64,000 nucleotides of DNA from Rhyacichthys aspro (lineage: Eukaryota > Chordata > Actinopteri > Gobiiformes > Rhyacichthyidae): the NCBI GenBank assembly GCA_036850595.1, contig CM072160.1, forward strand, positions 5,349,773-5,413,772, given 5' to 3'. The notes under the pieces were generated by a model. It was not told the origin of the DNA and searched no databases. It was given only the letters and a program-made list of their open reading frames with translations. The translations under genes and the position numbers were made by a program. Below, one piece after another: positions 1 to 11,508 of this stretch (within the stretch, counting starts at the first letter, position 1; each line of letters begins with the position of its first letter).

Positions 1-1366
1 AGCAGTTTGGGGAAGAACAACCTGAGGCCTGTTCTTTGCTTGTTCTTGTGAATTCCACACAGACTGTAATCCTCTTTTTGCTGATGTTTTGACATTGACC
101 AAAACTGAGTAAAGAATGCTTATAGATTGATAAATGGCCTTGCACTTTATTGGTTTACTTTGGCCTGGCTTCCAACAGATTTTTTCATTAACTGCAGTTG
201 AACTTGAGAAAATAATGAAAAACAGTTTACCACAGGGTGTGTACAATTATGAATCTATTTCGATTAAGTAGATTAGTAGGACAACATTAAAAAGCAGACA
301 CAATGATCACCTGACACCAGTATGATTTATGTTGCATTCAGACACACATCCATCGACTTGACTTGACTAAAGACCTACTGCAAAGAAACTATGATGCTCT
401 ATCTGAATAAACAACTAGAGAAATCTTAAAGGGAGAATTACATTTTTTCTGTTGTCCCGTTTCCAGTATGTTATTTGCAGACTTGTTAGACAGACGGATG
501 GTAATGAGCAGTTTACTTCCGATCAGAGAAGATAATTACATCACCTCGTAATCAAACTGTTGATTCGTTAATCCCACTTTAATAAACAGATGAATGACTG
601 TATGAGGTCTGAGAGAAGAGCAGGGCTCGAGCTGATGGCTTTGATATGTAGACGAGCCGAGAGGAGGAAGATCAAACAGAGCAATGGAGCTCTCTTCAGA
701 ATAACTCATGCAGGAGTAAAGTGAGGCAGAGACAGACTTTTCTGGGGAGATATCATCAAAACACACCGTGCATAGTCACCTCTGGATGAAGTATACAACC
801 TTTATCTCAGTTTTCAAAACATAAAATCAAAGAAAAGGACAAAACAAACACTGAACAAAAGGAAAAGGTTGCAAAGTGAACCATCTCATTTTTATTTAGT
901 CTATTAAATTCAATAACAGAAACGCAAGTTGAAGTATTAAGTATTTGTAGTGTTAGTGTTAATTGGGAACAGCTGGGTGTTGCACGTTAACAGTGCTTTA
1001 TTTTGAACACATGGACACCATAGAAGATGAATACTATTTATGTTCAAGAAGTCCTGACCTTTGTGCTTCATGGACAGTAAAGTCCATAATACATGCCGTC
1101 AGAGTGGTACCATGCAAGCAGACAAGTTCAAAATCATAGCCATAGTTCGACTGTAGGAATATTTGTATAACCCAGTATAAAACAATTGCCTCAAAGGGCT
1201 TCACAAAAACAAAAGACAGTAAATGTACAAACAGGTTGACTTGACAACATCCCCTGTCCTTAGACCCTCCATCAGGGTCAGAGGAAAAACTCAAAAAAAA
1301 AACAAAAAAAAAACAGCCGGGGAAAAAGAGAAACCTCAGGGAGAACAACAGAAGGAGGGATCCACT
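1..1366. other. Unannotated AT-rich sequence
   Basis: I see no gene, RNA or mobile element here. A 76-codon open frame on the minus strand (536-766) has a protein-like composition, but it has no ATG in its upstream part and an in-frame stop directly before it. Short poly-A runs occur near 1292-1314. Confidence 0.5.
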
Positions 1367-1422
1367 CCCAGGACGTGTCCCAGGACGTGTCCCAGGACGT
1401 GTCCCAGGACGTGTCCCAGGAC
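1367..1422. repeat. 12-bp minisatellite, about 4.7 copies
   Basis: The unit CCCAGGACGTGT is repeated head to tail four times without error (1367-1414), followed by a partial fifth unit. Because the period is a multiple of three, both strands show artificial repeat peptides (PRTC on plus, SWDT on minus). These explain the short open frames here and are not evidence of a gene. Confidence 0.93.
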
Positions 1423-1894
1423 ACGCCGTGATACATGTGTCCAGGATAAATAGTCATATGTACAATAAATGAAAAATGAACATGGATATAGTCCATGGTC
1501 ATCTCAGGTGAGTAACACAGAACTTAGAGCACTACACACACATTTGTAGAGCGGGGCAGATGTAGTTTCCACTCTATGATGCATTTATGAGCACCTTGGA
1601 AAGCAGACGTATGTTAAGAACTCACTTTTAAGAGTGTTGTGTTCATGTGCTATCAACTGAAATGCTGGTATTCATGAATAAATAGATGGTCACATGGTAA
1701 AGTAGCCTAGTTTATTTACATTGAACACTAAAGTCAAGTCACCTGTCGGACAGTTTAACAGAGTTCTGACTGAATATGCATGTAGATCTAGAGTCACTAG
1801 GTTTACATACACAGCTTAGTTCACATAAATACATCAAGTGCATTCACCCATGATTACTGCCAGCCACTTAGGGAACCAGTCATTTGACTCACAT
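1423..1894. other. Unannotated sequence
   Basis: AT-rich sequence between the minisatellite and the first duplicated unit. I see nothing recognisable in it. Confidence 0.4.
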
Positions 1895-2434
1895 CCAAAC
1901 ACTGGGTGTGTTGATGAGTTCTGTTACTCCACTGAGAGTTGCAGCTGTTTACTGCCATTTAGTAAAAATGAAATAGCTGGCCAGCCTCATTTTACTCCAT
2001 TGTTTCCTTCCATCTTTTATTGCCCATAAAGACAATAGCTACGTGACAGTTGTTAGCTGTAAACTGCTCCTATTGGTGTTTTCAGTGACGTATCTGCAAC
2101 GTACATTCAATAGTTGCATCACTGAAAGCCATAAAAATAAACTGTTACCGTCAGAACAAGGCAAACACACACTACAGTATACTCTGATATTTATGCTCTT
2201 TGAATTTATAAAAGATCAGAGAAAGAAGAACCATCTTTAAAGGATCTTGTTGATCAAAGACTAATGAAAAGGGCCTGTGTTGGAAGAGTTAACATGAAAA
2301 CTAATCACTAAAGAAAATATGATTTTCTAATGCTTTCTGGCAGCTTGGAGAATAGGGTTGAGAATACAGAAATTCAACATCATGTAACAGAGTTGGGAGC
2401 TGTAGCCAGAGCCTACTCTGGAATTATTAGAAAA
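1895..2434 (+). repeat. Diverged direct repeat, unit A
   Basis: This stretch aligns in the same orientation with 4115-4672 at an offset growing from about 2,219 to 2,227 bp. The best-kept blocks are around 2204-2276 and 2285-2405, for example GATCAGAGAAAGAAGAACC and CTTGGAGAATAGGG, present in both units. The left part is more diverged and has small indels. No open frame is shared, so this reads as an old local segmental duplication or two members of one unknown repeat family. Its right edge is where the hAT-like element inserted. Confidence 0.8.
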
Positions 2435-3097
2435 CAGTGGCGGGCCGTGCATTTCACACTTAGGCCTTCATTGATGTACCGTTCATAGTTGCTCGTCTGG
2501 AAATGACAGACAAACCCTTTTCCTTTCTGGGACAGGCTAGCTAGCACAACACAGACCTCTTCTCACAATATCCAGCTTTTTGTGAAAGGCCCGTCTTGAA
2601 AATGGCGTGGAAAGTATATCTGCACCAGATCAATCTCTTCTCCATCGGTCATTATGAGTTAAAAATACAGCGATAGATGTTGGATCTCCGGGTTTAGTTT
2701 AATATTATGCAAATTGCCGCCTTTCAGGCTCTAGCAAGTGCTTATCCAATCACAGGACGTGTACATGTCCAGTTTAACGTAAGACCTTCTAGCTGGCCTT
2801 GGTCTGCAGAATCCAGATCTGATTGGCTATTGACACTGACTGTGTCCGTTCACTTACAGTGCACAGGGGCCTGCTCTGTTGATTCTGAAGGTCTCAACAC
2901 AAGCTGAAATATAACTGGATAAAAACTCTACCATAATAAACAACATTGGAAGCCACTCAACTAAGTGGATACAAAAAGACATAAAGAGAACAGAGAATAG
3001 AGAATAATTTTGTTTACATATTTAAAATAAAATAAATGTACTTTTCTGAGCATGTTTAGGCCAGCAGAGAAGGCCTCGCCCTGACGGACCACCACTT
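2435..3097 (+). mobile_element. Non-autonomous hAT-like element, copy 1
   Basis: The 663-bp element starts with CAGTGGCGGGCCGT and ends with a slightly mutated reverse complement (ACGGACCACCACTT), giving 14-bp terminal inverted repeats of hAT type (CAGTGG... ends). It is flanked by TTAGAAAA (2427-2434) and ATAGAAAA (3098-3105), a 7-of-8 match to the 8-bp target duplication expected for hAT. It encodes no transposase and would need one supplied in trans. A near-identical inverted copy of the same length lies at 18082-18744. The superfamily call rests on termini and duplication length only. Confidence 0.85.
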
Positions 3098-3505
3098 ATA
3101 GAAAATGAACACAATAAAAGCCAGTGATTGGGCTGAAAATGCACTTGGTCTTGCGCATGTGCTTTTTTCAGAAACTCACTGACAGTTGCTGGATTCTCGG
3201 TTGTTGCAAACATCTCCCATTCCACCTTTGATTCCAATCTGAAAAAAGGCCTTATTAAGGTCCTCGAACTGAAAAGCACTATCAACAGTGAAAAGAGTTT
3301 AATGATCTGAACTCTTCATTTGAGTGAGAACTTTCTCAGAGCACAAAACCCATTGTTTCTCAGCAGTGGAAATCTCCATGGCAACAGGCAGTGATGTCAT
3401 CAGTCAGAAGTACATGTGATGTCATAGATCAAAGCAGAACCGGTCAAAGCCAGCAGAGTGTGTTTATACAGGAGAGGAGCTGCAGGTCAGTGACTCTGGG
3501 GTCTC
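3098..3505. other. Unannotated sequence
   Basis: Sequence between the hAT-like element and the CpG-rich patch. No gene or repeat is recognised. Confidence 0.35.
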
Positions 3506-3784
3506 CCCTGGACGGACCCCCTCACGCTCCTCACACCTGCTCGGTGGGAACGTGTCGGGCAGCGGACGGCTGCAGTTACCCCTGGGTGACCAGCTGGAAG
3601 ATGCATCAGCCGGGAGGACAGCTGACTCGTCCGTCGAACCCACAACCGCAGGCCTCTGAGCAGCGCCTGGAGGTGGTCCGTCCTTGAAGCTTGTTCCTCC
3701 ACAAGCCTCAGGGACCCTCATGGGTTCCTCAGACAGACCAGGGATCTGTCTGGGGGCCTGGGTCTCTGAACAGCAAAGGTAAAC
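3506..3784 (+). other. CpG-rich patch, possible first exon or promoter
   Basis: In an AT-rich window this stretch is clearly GC-rich, and about fourteen CpG dinucleotides fall between roughly 3510 and 3700, where neighbours have very few. It ends in a splice-donor-like GCAAAG|GTAAAC (donor GT at 3779-3780). The plus frame 3391-3687 and two overlapping minus frames stay open, as GC-rich DNA tends to, but none resembles a known protein. A short unmethylated island with a non-coding first exon is possible; a chance GC patch is the alternative. Confidence 0.25.
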
Positions 3785-3818
3785 AGTGTGTATGTATGTT
3801 TATGTATGTAAGCCTACA

Positions 3819-3852
3819 GTGTGTGTGTGTGTGTGTGTGCGTGTGTGTGTGT
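3819..3852. repeat. (GT)n microsatellite
   Basis: Seventeen GT dinucleotides with one interruption (GC near 3839-3840). Dinucleotide repeats of this kind are common in fish genomes. Confidence 0.95.
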
Positions 3853-3974
3853 ATTCCACAAAAAGAGCTTAATTGAGACAAATAGAAAAATAATAGAGTG
3901 ACAGATCCCTGATTGCTACTTTTATAATGTCAATAGTGTAAAAGACTATGAAAGATTAGACCGTGCATTTGAAA

Positions 3975-4016
3975 GTTTTTTTTTTTTGTTTGTTTGTTTG
4001 TTTATTTTTTCTTTTT
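3975..4016. repeat. T-rich / (GTTT)n simple repeat
   Basis: A run of T followed by four GTTT units and further T-rich sequence. Low complexity only. Confidence 0.85.
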
Positions 4017-4114
4017 TTCAAGACAGTGTTCTGCTGATTCTGTTTAGCTGGCCTCCTCTAAATGTATCCTGAATAGTTCAACTTGTGGACACACTGGACA
4101 TTTACAGTATAATC

Positions 4115-4672
4115 CAATGACTCGCTCCACTTTTGTTGAGTTTTGTAACTCTGCTGACAGATATAGCTTGTCAGACTCATTCCGTAAAAGGGAAAAAGCT
4201 GGCAAACCTCATTTTATTACAGTTTTTCCTTCCCTGTTTTTCCCCCATAAAGAAAATGGCTACCTGACAGTTGTTAACAAAATGGATCCCTGTGGTGTTT
4301 CTGATGATGTTTCTGCAATTTCCATTCAATAGTTGCATCACTGAAAACCACAAAAATAAAGCCTTACCGTCAGAACAAGGCAAACACACTAAAAAAGATA
4401 CACTATCATCAGTTATTTATTCTCTTTGAATTGATAAAAGATCAGAGAAAGAAGAACCATCTTTAAAGGATCTTGTTGATCAAAGACTAATGAAACAGAG
4501 CCTGTGTTGGAAGAGTTAACATGAAAACTAATCAGGGAAGAGAATGTGACTTTCTAATGCTTTCTGGCAGCTTGGAGAATAGGGTTGAGAATTTCAATAT
4601 CACACTGACACAGTTGGGAGCTGTATAAAGAGCTGCTTCAAGAAATGAGACTGGGAGAGTTCATTTAGAAAA
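4115..4672 (+). repeat. Diverged direct repeat, unit B with empty hAT site
   Basis: This is the second member of the pair described at 1895-2434. It reproduces the left flank of the hAT-like element and continues through TTAGAAAA (4665-4672), the same 8 bases that border that element in unit A, followed by similar sequence (GTAGAAGCAAAATAA against TGAACACAATAAAA). No insertion is present, so unit B shows the pre-insertion state. Confidence 0.75.
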
Positions 4673-7600
4673 GTAGAAGCAAAATAAATTAAAACAAGCC
4701 TAAATAACCAAGTCAAATAACAAGGTTCAACCAAACATGGAAAATGTGTCTTAGCACAAATTTTCATTATTATTATTTAAATTTTACAAAATGACACACA
4801 TTTTCAGTGACTGGCCTGAATATGCTCTTAAGCCCTTATTACTCTTGTACGTTATCTCTTACACAGTTTTCAATCTCCAAAGCAATTGTCTGTATTTTAA
4901 ACGTCAATAATCTCTACAGCGCTCTCATTAACCACAGCGGTTGTATTTATCACAGCCTGAATATCCCAGTATTTCACATCACAAAACAATCAATCCTGAC
5001 TCATTTGAAATAAACTGAGGGAGCTCAGATCTCACAATCAGGCCCAAAGCCAGAGGGAGGCTGCTGAGATCCCAAACTCACTCATTTCTGCCTCTCAGCT
5101 GTACATCTAACAATATATGTGTGTGAATGTGTGTTTGTGAACACAGGGGAGTCTACAAATCTGAGTAAATGCATACGTCGATTCACCAAATGGGACTTAT
5201 TTCAGTCTGAAAATGACTCTGATTCTGACAGTCTGTGGAAGCTGGAATGGATGGTATTTAGCTCCCAGTGGTATTCCAAAGCTATCCTTGCTCATGAGCC
5301 CAAAACTTTAAGAAATGAAGATGAAGGTTTAGATGTTTTCTTTGGCAGAAACAAAACAGAAAATGAGTAAAGAGATGGATGGGGAATCTCACAAACACTG
5401 TGTCTTTCTCCTCTGCTCCTTTAGATGTAACAGGATTCATTCTTCTTCTTGTACAGATTCAGTTACTGCACAGCTGCCATTGTGTTTTATTGCCTCTTAT
5501 CGGACTCACTCCCTGCAGCAGGAGTCACACTACATCTCTCCAATATCCTGCTTGTCCTCACAATCCTAAAAAAGGCCTGTAATGTCGCTCAGTGGTGAGA
5601 TTGATATCTGTCTTAGAGGTTTGAAGAGTTGACATTTAAACACCAAAAAGGATACAAATACTGTAATCCTTTCAATGGCCGTGTTTAAATGTTGGCTTTT
5701 CAAAATAATCTGGATAGTTTCACAAAAGTGATAATAATCACGATTTAAAGGGCAAGTGGCCCGGGGTGAAAATCACAGATAACCAGGGAGGCTACAGTGA
5801 ACGCTTAAGTAGGACAATACTGTGACCTTTTCAACGATGCTACAAGTCTTGGAAACACATCCAAAGTGTATTTCATGTCAAAAACCCAGGACACTTTAAT
5901 TTTGGATGATCCATAAGGTAACAGTATTTATTCATTTGTTTATTTACTTATTTATTCAAACTGCCATGTCCACAGTTTAGAAGAAAAGTAGACCTGATTG
6001 GATCAATCCCCGACCATGGCCTGTCTGTTTGTAGTTCAGATACACACTGATCATATGCATTAGCTTCTGTTCTATATCTATATATCTATCAGAGCTCATT
6101 CATCCTTGGCTCCGGCTGCATATGAGACGTGGCAGTTCATTTAACAGCTCATTATAAACACAACTCTCAGAGTGCACAGGAAACTAAAAGCCAAAACAGC
6201 CACTGACTGTAATGCACTGTTTCTGTTCAGCGTTATGTGAAGTCAGAGAACACAGCAGCCTCATCCAAAGCTGTTATCAAAAGAGCCAACTATAATAGTC
6301 TGCTGCTCTTTCTCCAAATGGGCCCTTCTCGTTCTTTTGGGGCAAAATGAGCAGCGAAAATGGCAGCTGAGAATGTAGCCAAAGTCTTTTAAGATAAAAA
6401 GCAGGAATCATCTTTAAAACAAGGAAAAAAACACTGACCAAGGCCTTCCATGTTCTTTATCTGTACTGTCTGTGTCTATGTCTTTCTTGGGCTAAAAAAG
6501 GTGTCATCTGTGGTGAGTGGTAGGATCTCTTATCTGATCGCTAGTGGGCAGCTCGAAGATAAAACCTCTTCACAAGTGTCTTAAGTGGGAACGCATTCAC
6601 AGCATTCAAACTTGTTGTTCAGCAGCACTCGAGTCTGTGTTAATGCATGAAGTTAATGACTCTGCCAATACAGCTGAAGATTTCTTTCAAGCAAAATGGC
6701 AATCAACCAGTTTGTTATCAAAAGGCTTGATTTGAACTTCTTTATTGCTTTTCTGAGCTCTGGTCTGTTACGGGACACACGTTCTATCTATGAAAGTTGG
6801 TTCAATCACTTTCTTAGTTGAACAGCTGAGCACAGTCAAAGAAATATAAATCACATGTTCACAAGTTAGTACAGCAACTTCTAATGTATGCACTTTATTC
6901 ACACTCTAAATGATTTGTTTAGCAGAGGTTCTATCACATACCTCATCCACAATCTCACAGATTCATTTGCCGCTCTATCACTGGATAAAATATTCTTTTT
7001 AAATACAATATCAAAGACTGTCTTTGTGCATTTCAATGAGACAGGATTACAGCTCTTCTGGGTTCTACCAAAGCCTTCTTATTTCATTCAAAGACTCAAA
7101 TTCAGACATTTGGCTTTCTCCTCAAACAGCAGAGAGTTGGAAGAAAATGAATCAAAAAACAGTGCAGAAAACCCTAGTTTGTTATGTAAATGCCCCTCAC
7201 ATCTCAGACGGCAGGAAGACAACACACTGAAACAGATAAAGTGAGACCGCCTCACTCACCATCAAAGGTTTACTTCAGGATTATTGAAAACAGCATTTCT
7301 ACTGTAGACAAGACAAGGTGAAAGGAGTCAGGAGAAAATGAATGTACAGTTTCTCATTTACTTCACAAACACAACAACAGTCCTGATGCCTCACTGTCTT
7401 CTCACAGATGGGGGCTACTTAGATGTTCACATGGTCGAGAAGGAAGGAGCGTGAGGTACAACTTCACCTCAGGATAACACCAAAAACTGCACATCCTGCT
7501 TTGAGAGGAACTCTTGATCATTTTAATTAACAGTAGCTTTTGATTTTGGTTTCAGTCCACACCTGTACTCATGTTTGATTCTTCATATATGCTCATTATG

Positions 7601-10600
7601 TCATGAAAAAAGGCCTTTAAAGTACATTAACCTGAGCTTATGTAAGTAAATTACAAATGTAAATGAAAATGGGATTAATAGCTTTACTAAAGGACTGCTT
7701 AATACAGTGCAATTGAAGCCTTATGTACAATACATAAACATACAACACTATGTTTCTCAGTGAGTCTGGTAAACTCATGTCTGAAAATAAATAATAGTGC
7801 GTCCTGAGTGTGTGATCGGTCCTTGGTGAACAGCAGCTTGTCAGATGCAGAAATGTGATCATCACAGGAGCAGTAAAAACACTGACAGATGCTTGTTCCA
7901 ACTACAAGAATCACAAAGTGGAAAATGTTTCTGCTCTCAGATTGTCCCTCAGCTCCTGTCCTCGAGAGCATTGAGAGAGAAGAGGCTCCATTCTGCAGAA
8001 ATCATGTCTTCACTGAGTTTCTACTCAACCTGCTTGGTCAGTCATACCCTCTGTGCAGTGTTTATAGGAGTCATTATGTTTGAAGACAGCACTAATTAAA
8101 TGTGTCAAAAGCAAAATCAGGCAAGATCATTTAGAGGGAAATACGACAAAATGAAAACTAAGAAAAAAAAAATCTCAGCAAAGCAAATCCACCCATGACA
8201 GAAATTTGTGAATGAAGTGAATAAATAATATATTGCCATCAGTTAAAAGGAACTGGTACAAATTATCCAAAAATAACCTCAAACAATACATTTCTTCAAA
8301 GATTTGACCGGCTAACACAGAAGATGTTGGCAGCTTTATAACACATTATTATTTCTTTACACATAGAGAGAGAGATTACAAGGGTTAAATTCAGTCTGGA
8401 GGTAAGATCAGATACAAGCCCCAGGTCAATGCCAACGTTACCACCAGATAAAGGTCCTTTGATAGAGATCCTCCTAAACACTAAGAGGTTGAGCTGAGTC
8501 ATGTTTTTGTGATGCTGGCTGCAAGGTGCTCTGAGGAGAGGACACACACACAGCCAGGTTAATCCCAGGCACTGTGTCAGATGGCATTTTCTATTCTAAA
8601 GGGAAACGAGCTGTGACAGACATTACTGCTGCAAACACTCACTGAATAAGAATAGAGCTCTGGAAACGCTCAAGGTTACACTGTTCATTTGTCTTTTATA
8701 TTCTAACTGCTTTGTTCAGGCTAAATATTGAGTTGGAGTATGCCCTCTAAGTCTGAAAAAGAGGAATGGTTTTCAACATAGAGGAGATAAGAAAGTTCAA
8801 ATCACAAATACTGCATACATAATGCATGCAATGCACATTTCCCCTTATTGTTCATTCACTTGTCTAAGACCAAAAAGCACTAGTCTTCTTCTTAACCAAT
8901 CTCTGAAGCTGCTCTTTCTTCCTCTGGTGGCTTTGTGATGTATTAGCTGACAGCTAACTGCGTCTCCAGACACAGGGAGCTATTATTTGGCTTTGTGTCC
9001 CAGAGGAGTGCCTCTAATGCTGGAGCACACACAGCCTCTGGTCCTAGAGAGAAGACTGAGTGGGCTGTGCTGCCTGTTAGTCTCTGAGGGGTCACAAAGT
9101 GGGGGACAACACATACACCACGACCAAGTGGAGCGTAGACATCTTCCAGAGGTGTAGCCGCAAAACAATTGGAGGTTGTTTTCTAAGAATAGCAGAAGTG
9201 AAGCAGCACAAATTCATCTTTAACCAATCAGGAAGAGCGTATCAACCACTGCCACATTTAAACCTGTCACTTTTGGTTCATATTGGTGATATTTCCCAAC
9301 TTTAATAACTCTACATTTAGAAACACTGTGGACCCTCACTTTAAATTGATGTCAGCAGATGTTGGTTACTGAGGTTTGAAAGTCTGCTATTTCACACTAA
9401 TGATGCAAAATTGACAGAGTGAGGTTCACACAGAGATAGAGAAGACAGTGGATATGCAGAATTAGAAAATATGACAAGATGAAGTCATGATTAATGGTTC
9501 TGTTTCAATGTGTTGGAGCGGTGCATTTGTGCTCCACCCGTGTCTTTAATGTTTCACAGATATTGCAAGCAGGTATTCACTGTCATAGGTTTCCAAATTA
9601 AAGCACATGGGGAAAAAAAATGATATTCAGTTGAGCACAGGAGACTTGAGTTGAGCCGTTTTTCATTGCTGTGTCTGATCAAAACAGAGCTCTGTGTTTT
9701 TAGTTACAGTATTGTGGCTACAATCAAGGGATCATGTGTTTTAAATTAGTTTGGCCAGAAATAAAGTGTTCATGGAGTTGTGCTGACAACAAGACAATGA
9801 TAATGAGCAGATCCAACATCACTGATGAAACGATCCCTCTCCCACTCCAATTAGTCATCACAGCCCTCATCATGTACAACAGAGTGGGTAAATGGCAGTG
9901 AATAGAGAGTTTTAAACAATACAGTCAGTCTGGTCCCAATGAGCAAAGCTGACTGTAACAATAAAGCATGACTTTTTCATCGATGATTGGCCCAGACATC
10001 AATCAGTCAAGAACAAACATTTAACTAAATCAAAGGTACACAAGTAGCTTTTCTGCAAACTAATGAAACATGAAATATCAGTGATGAGATCCACATTTGT
10101 TTCAGTAAAAGCTCCTCCATTTGTTTTTCCAGCCACCAACTTTATCTAAATCTAAAGAATATGGTATCATGTTTCATGACTGATACATATAAATATACAG
10201 TGCATTCATATGATTCTCAGATGCTCCCTGTTTCTGAGTTACTGAGTAGTTCCAACTCTTTATCAACAAAGAAGCACTAGTTAAAGCGAGTTCAGTTCAC
10301 ATTTGCTGACATGGCCTGAATAATATAATAATATGTGTGTGTTTTTAAATGAACGACAGAGAGGGTGACCTCAATGGTGTTTCATTTATTCACTTGAACA
10401 CTACAAATTTAAATCAGGAAGCTAAACATAGTAAACAGCTCTACACATCTATATGTATCATAGCAGCTCCTCCACAGACCTGCAGGCTTTTGGAGCATAC
10501 ACATAATTACATTCATCAAAAACTAAATACATTTTCTGATTGTCTCTTTCTCAGCAGCTGAGAGCTTTGTGACAGAGAAACAACAAATATGTGTCCCACT

Positions 10601-11104
10601 TTATTCCAACAAACATAAATGCAGTAGCACGTTCATGTATAAACTGTTTTCGCTGACTCTGTGCCATCGATAAATATATTTAAAACTCAGACAGTGGCAT
10701 AGACTTGCAGGCATTTTCATTATATAAAATATTCATACCAGTTGCTGACTGTGTATATATTTCCAAACAGTGAAAATTTAGATGGAGGCTGGCTCCTACT
10801 GTGAAGTCCATTTACCCTCCATTACCCCACTACATTATGGCTTTCTCATGGGCCATTGAACCATGATAATAACCAGCGCTGGAGGACTCAGATCATCATC
10901 TTGGTCAGACATAAAGGGCTGGGGCTGACATGAGTGTCTCTCATATTTTTTAAACACAACATTTAAGGGCCATCACTGCCAGAAAGCTTAAAGATAACAC
11001 TCAAGCCATATACATAAGCTAATCTCTTCATTTGTCAAAATTTTAATTCCGCATTACCTCTCACTACGAAAAGTGCATGCTATAAGTTTTTAAACTCACA
11101 GAAG
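4673..11104. other. 6.4-kb unannotated stretch
   Basis: Ordinary AT-rich sequence. Short open frames occur throughout on both strands, the longest being 118 codons at 6888-7244 on plus. None shows a recognisable domain, clear splice pairing or codon periodicity. A loose TTTA/TTAC-rich tract lies near 5929-5957. Nothing else is recognised. Confidence 0.45.
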
Positions 11105-11508
11105 TTAAAGCCACCCTACGTGACTTTAAGCCAGGAGTATTGTGTAACTTTTAGCAACAAAATATACATTCTCATAATCATATAATGGTTCTTTGACACG
11201 AGATCTGTAGAATCTCACTGTCACACTTCCCTCGGCTGGACAGAAACTTCCAATGTAAATGATTTATAATTACACATGAGTGAGACGCTCTTCAAATAGA
11301 GGGTGCAGAAAAAGGCCAAAACACTGAATTATGTTTTTTACAAAATAAACTAAAATCACCCTACTGTTTCAGAAGACATGTTTGGTTTTTTTTCTTCTAC
11401 CAAACCAAAAACAAACATCTATAAAATGAGGCCGCTGTCGTAACAACACATAGAGTCTCTAGAGGGGTTCGCCCTCTGCTGGATAAAAGTTACGCAGGGT
11501 GGCTTTAA
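11105..11508. mobile_element. TTAA-flanked MITE
   Basis: A 404-bp segment is bounded by TTAA on both sides and has inverted termini. The left end reads TTAAAGCCACCCTACGTGAC. The reverse complement of the right end reads TTAAAGCCACCCTGCGTAAC. About 28 of 33 terminal positions match. There is no coding capacity, so this is a miniature inverted-repeat element. TTAA borders suggest piggyBac-type mobilisation, although TTAA could instead be part of the terminus. Its internal sequence is AT-rich apart from a GC-richer right end. Confidence 0.83.

Noticed and set aside
536..766. 76-codon minus-strand frame with protein-like composition
   Set aside because: The start is GTG with an in-frame TGA just upstream of it, and the only acceptor-like site lies before that stop.
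1223..1502. Frames with PRTC or SWDT peptide repeats
   Set aside because: They are the two strands of the 12-bp minisatellite, whose period is a multiple of three.
6888..7244. 118-codon plus-strand frame
   Set aside because: No recognisable domain, no acceptor and a second overlapping frame is equally open.
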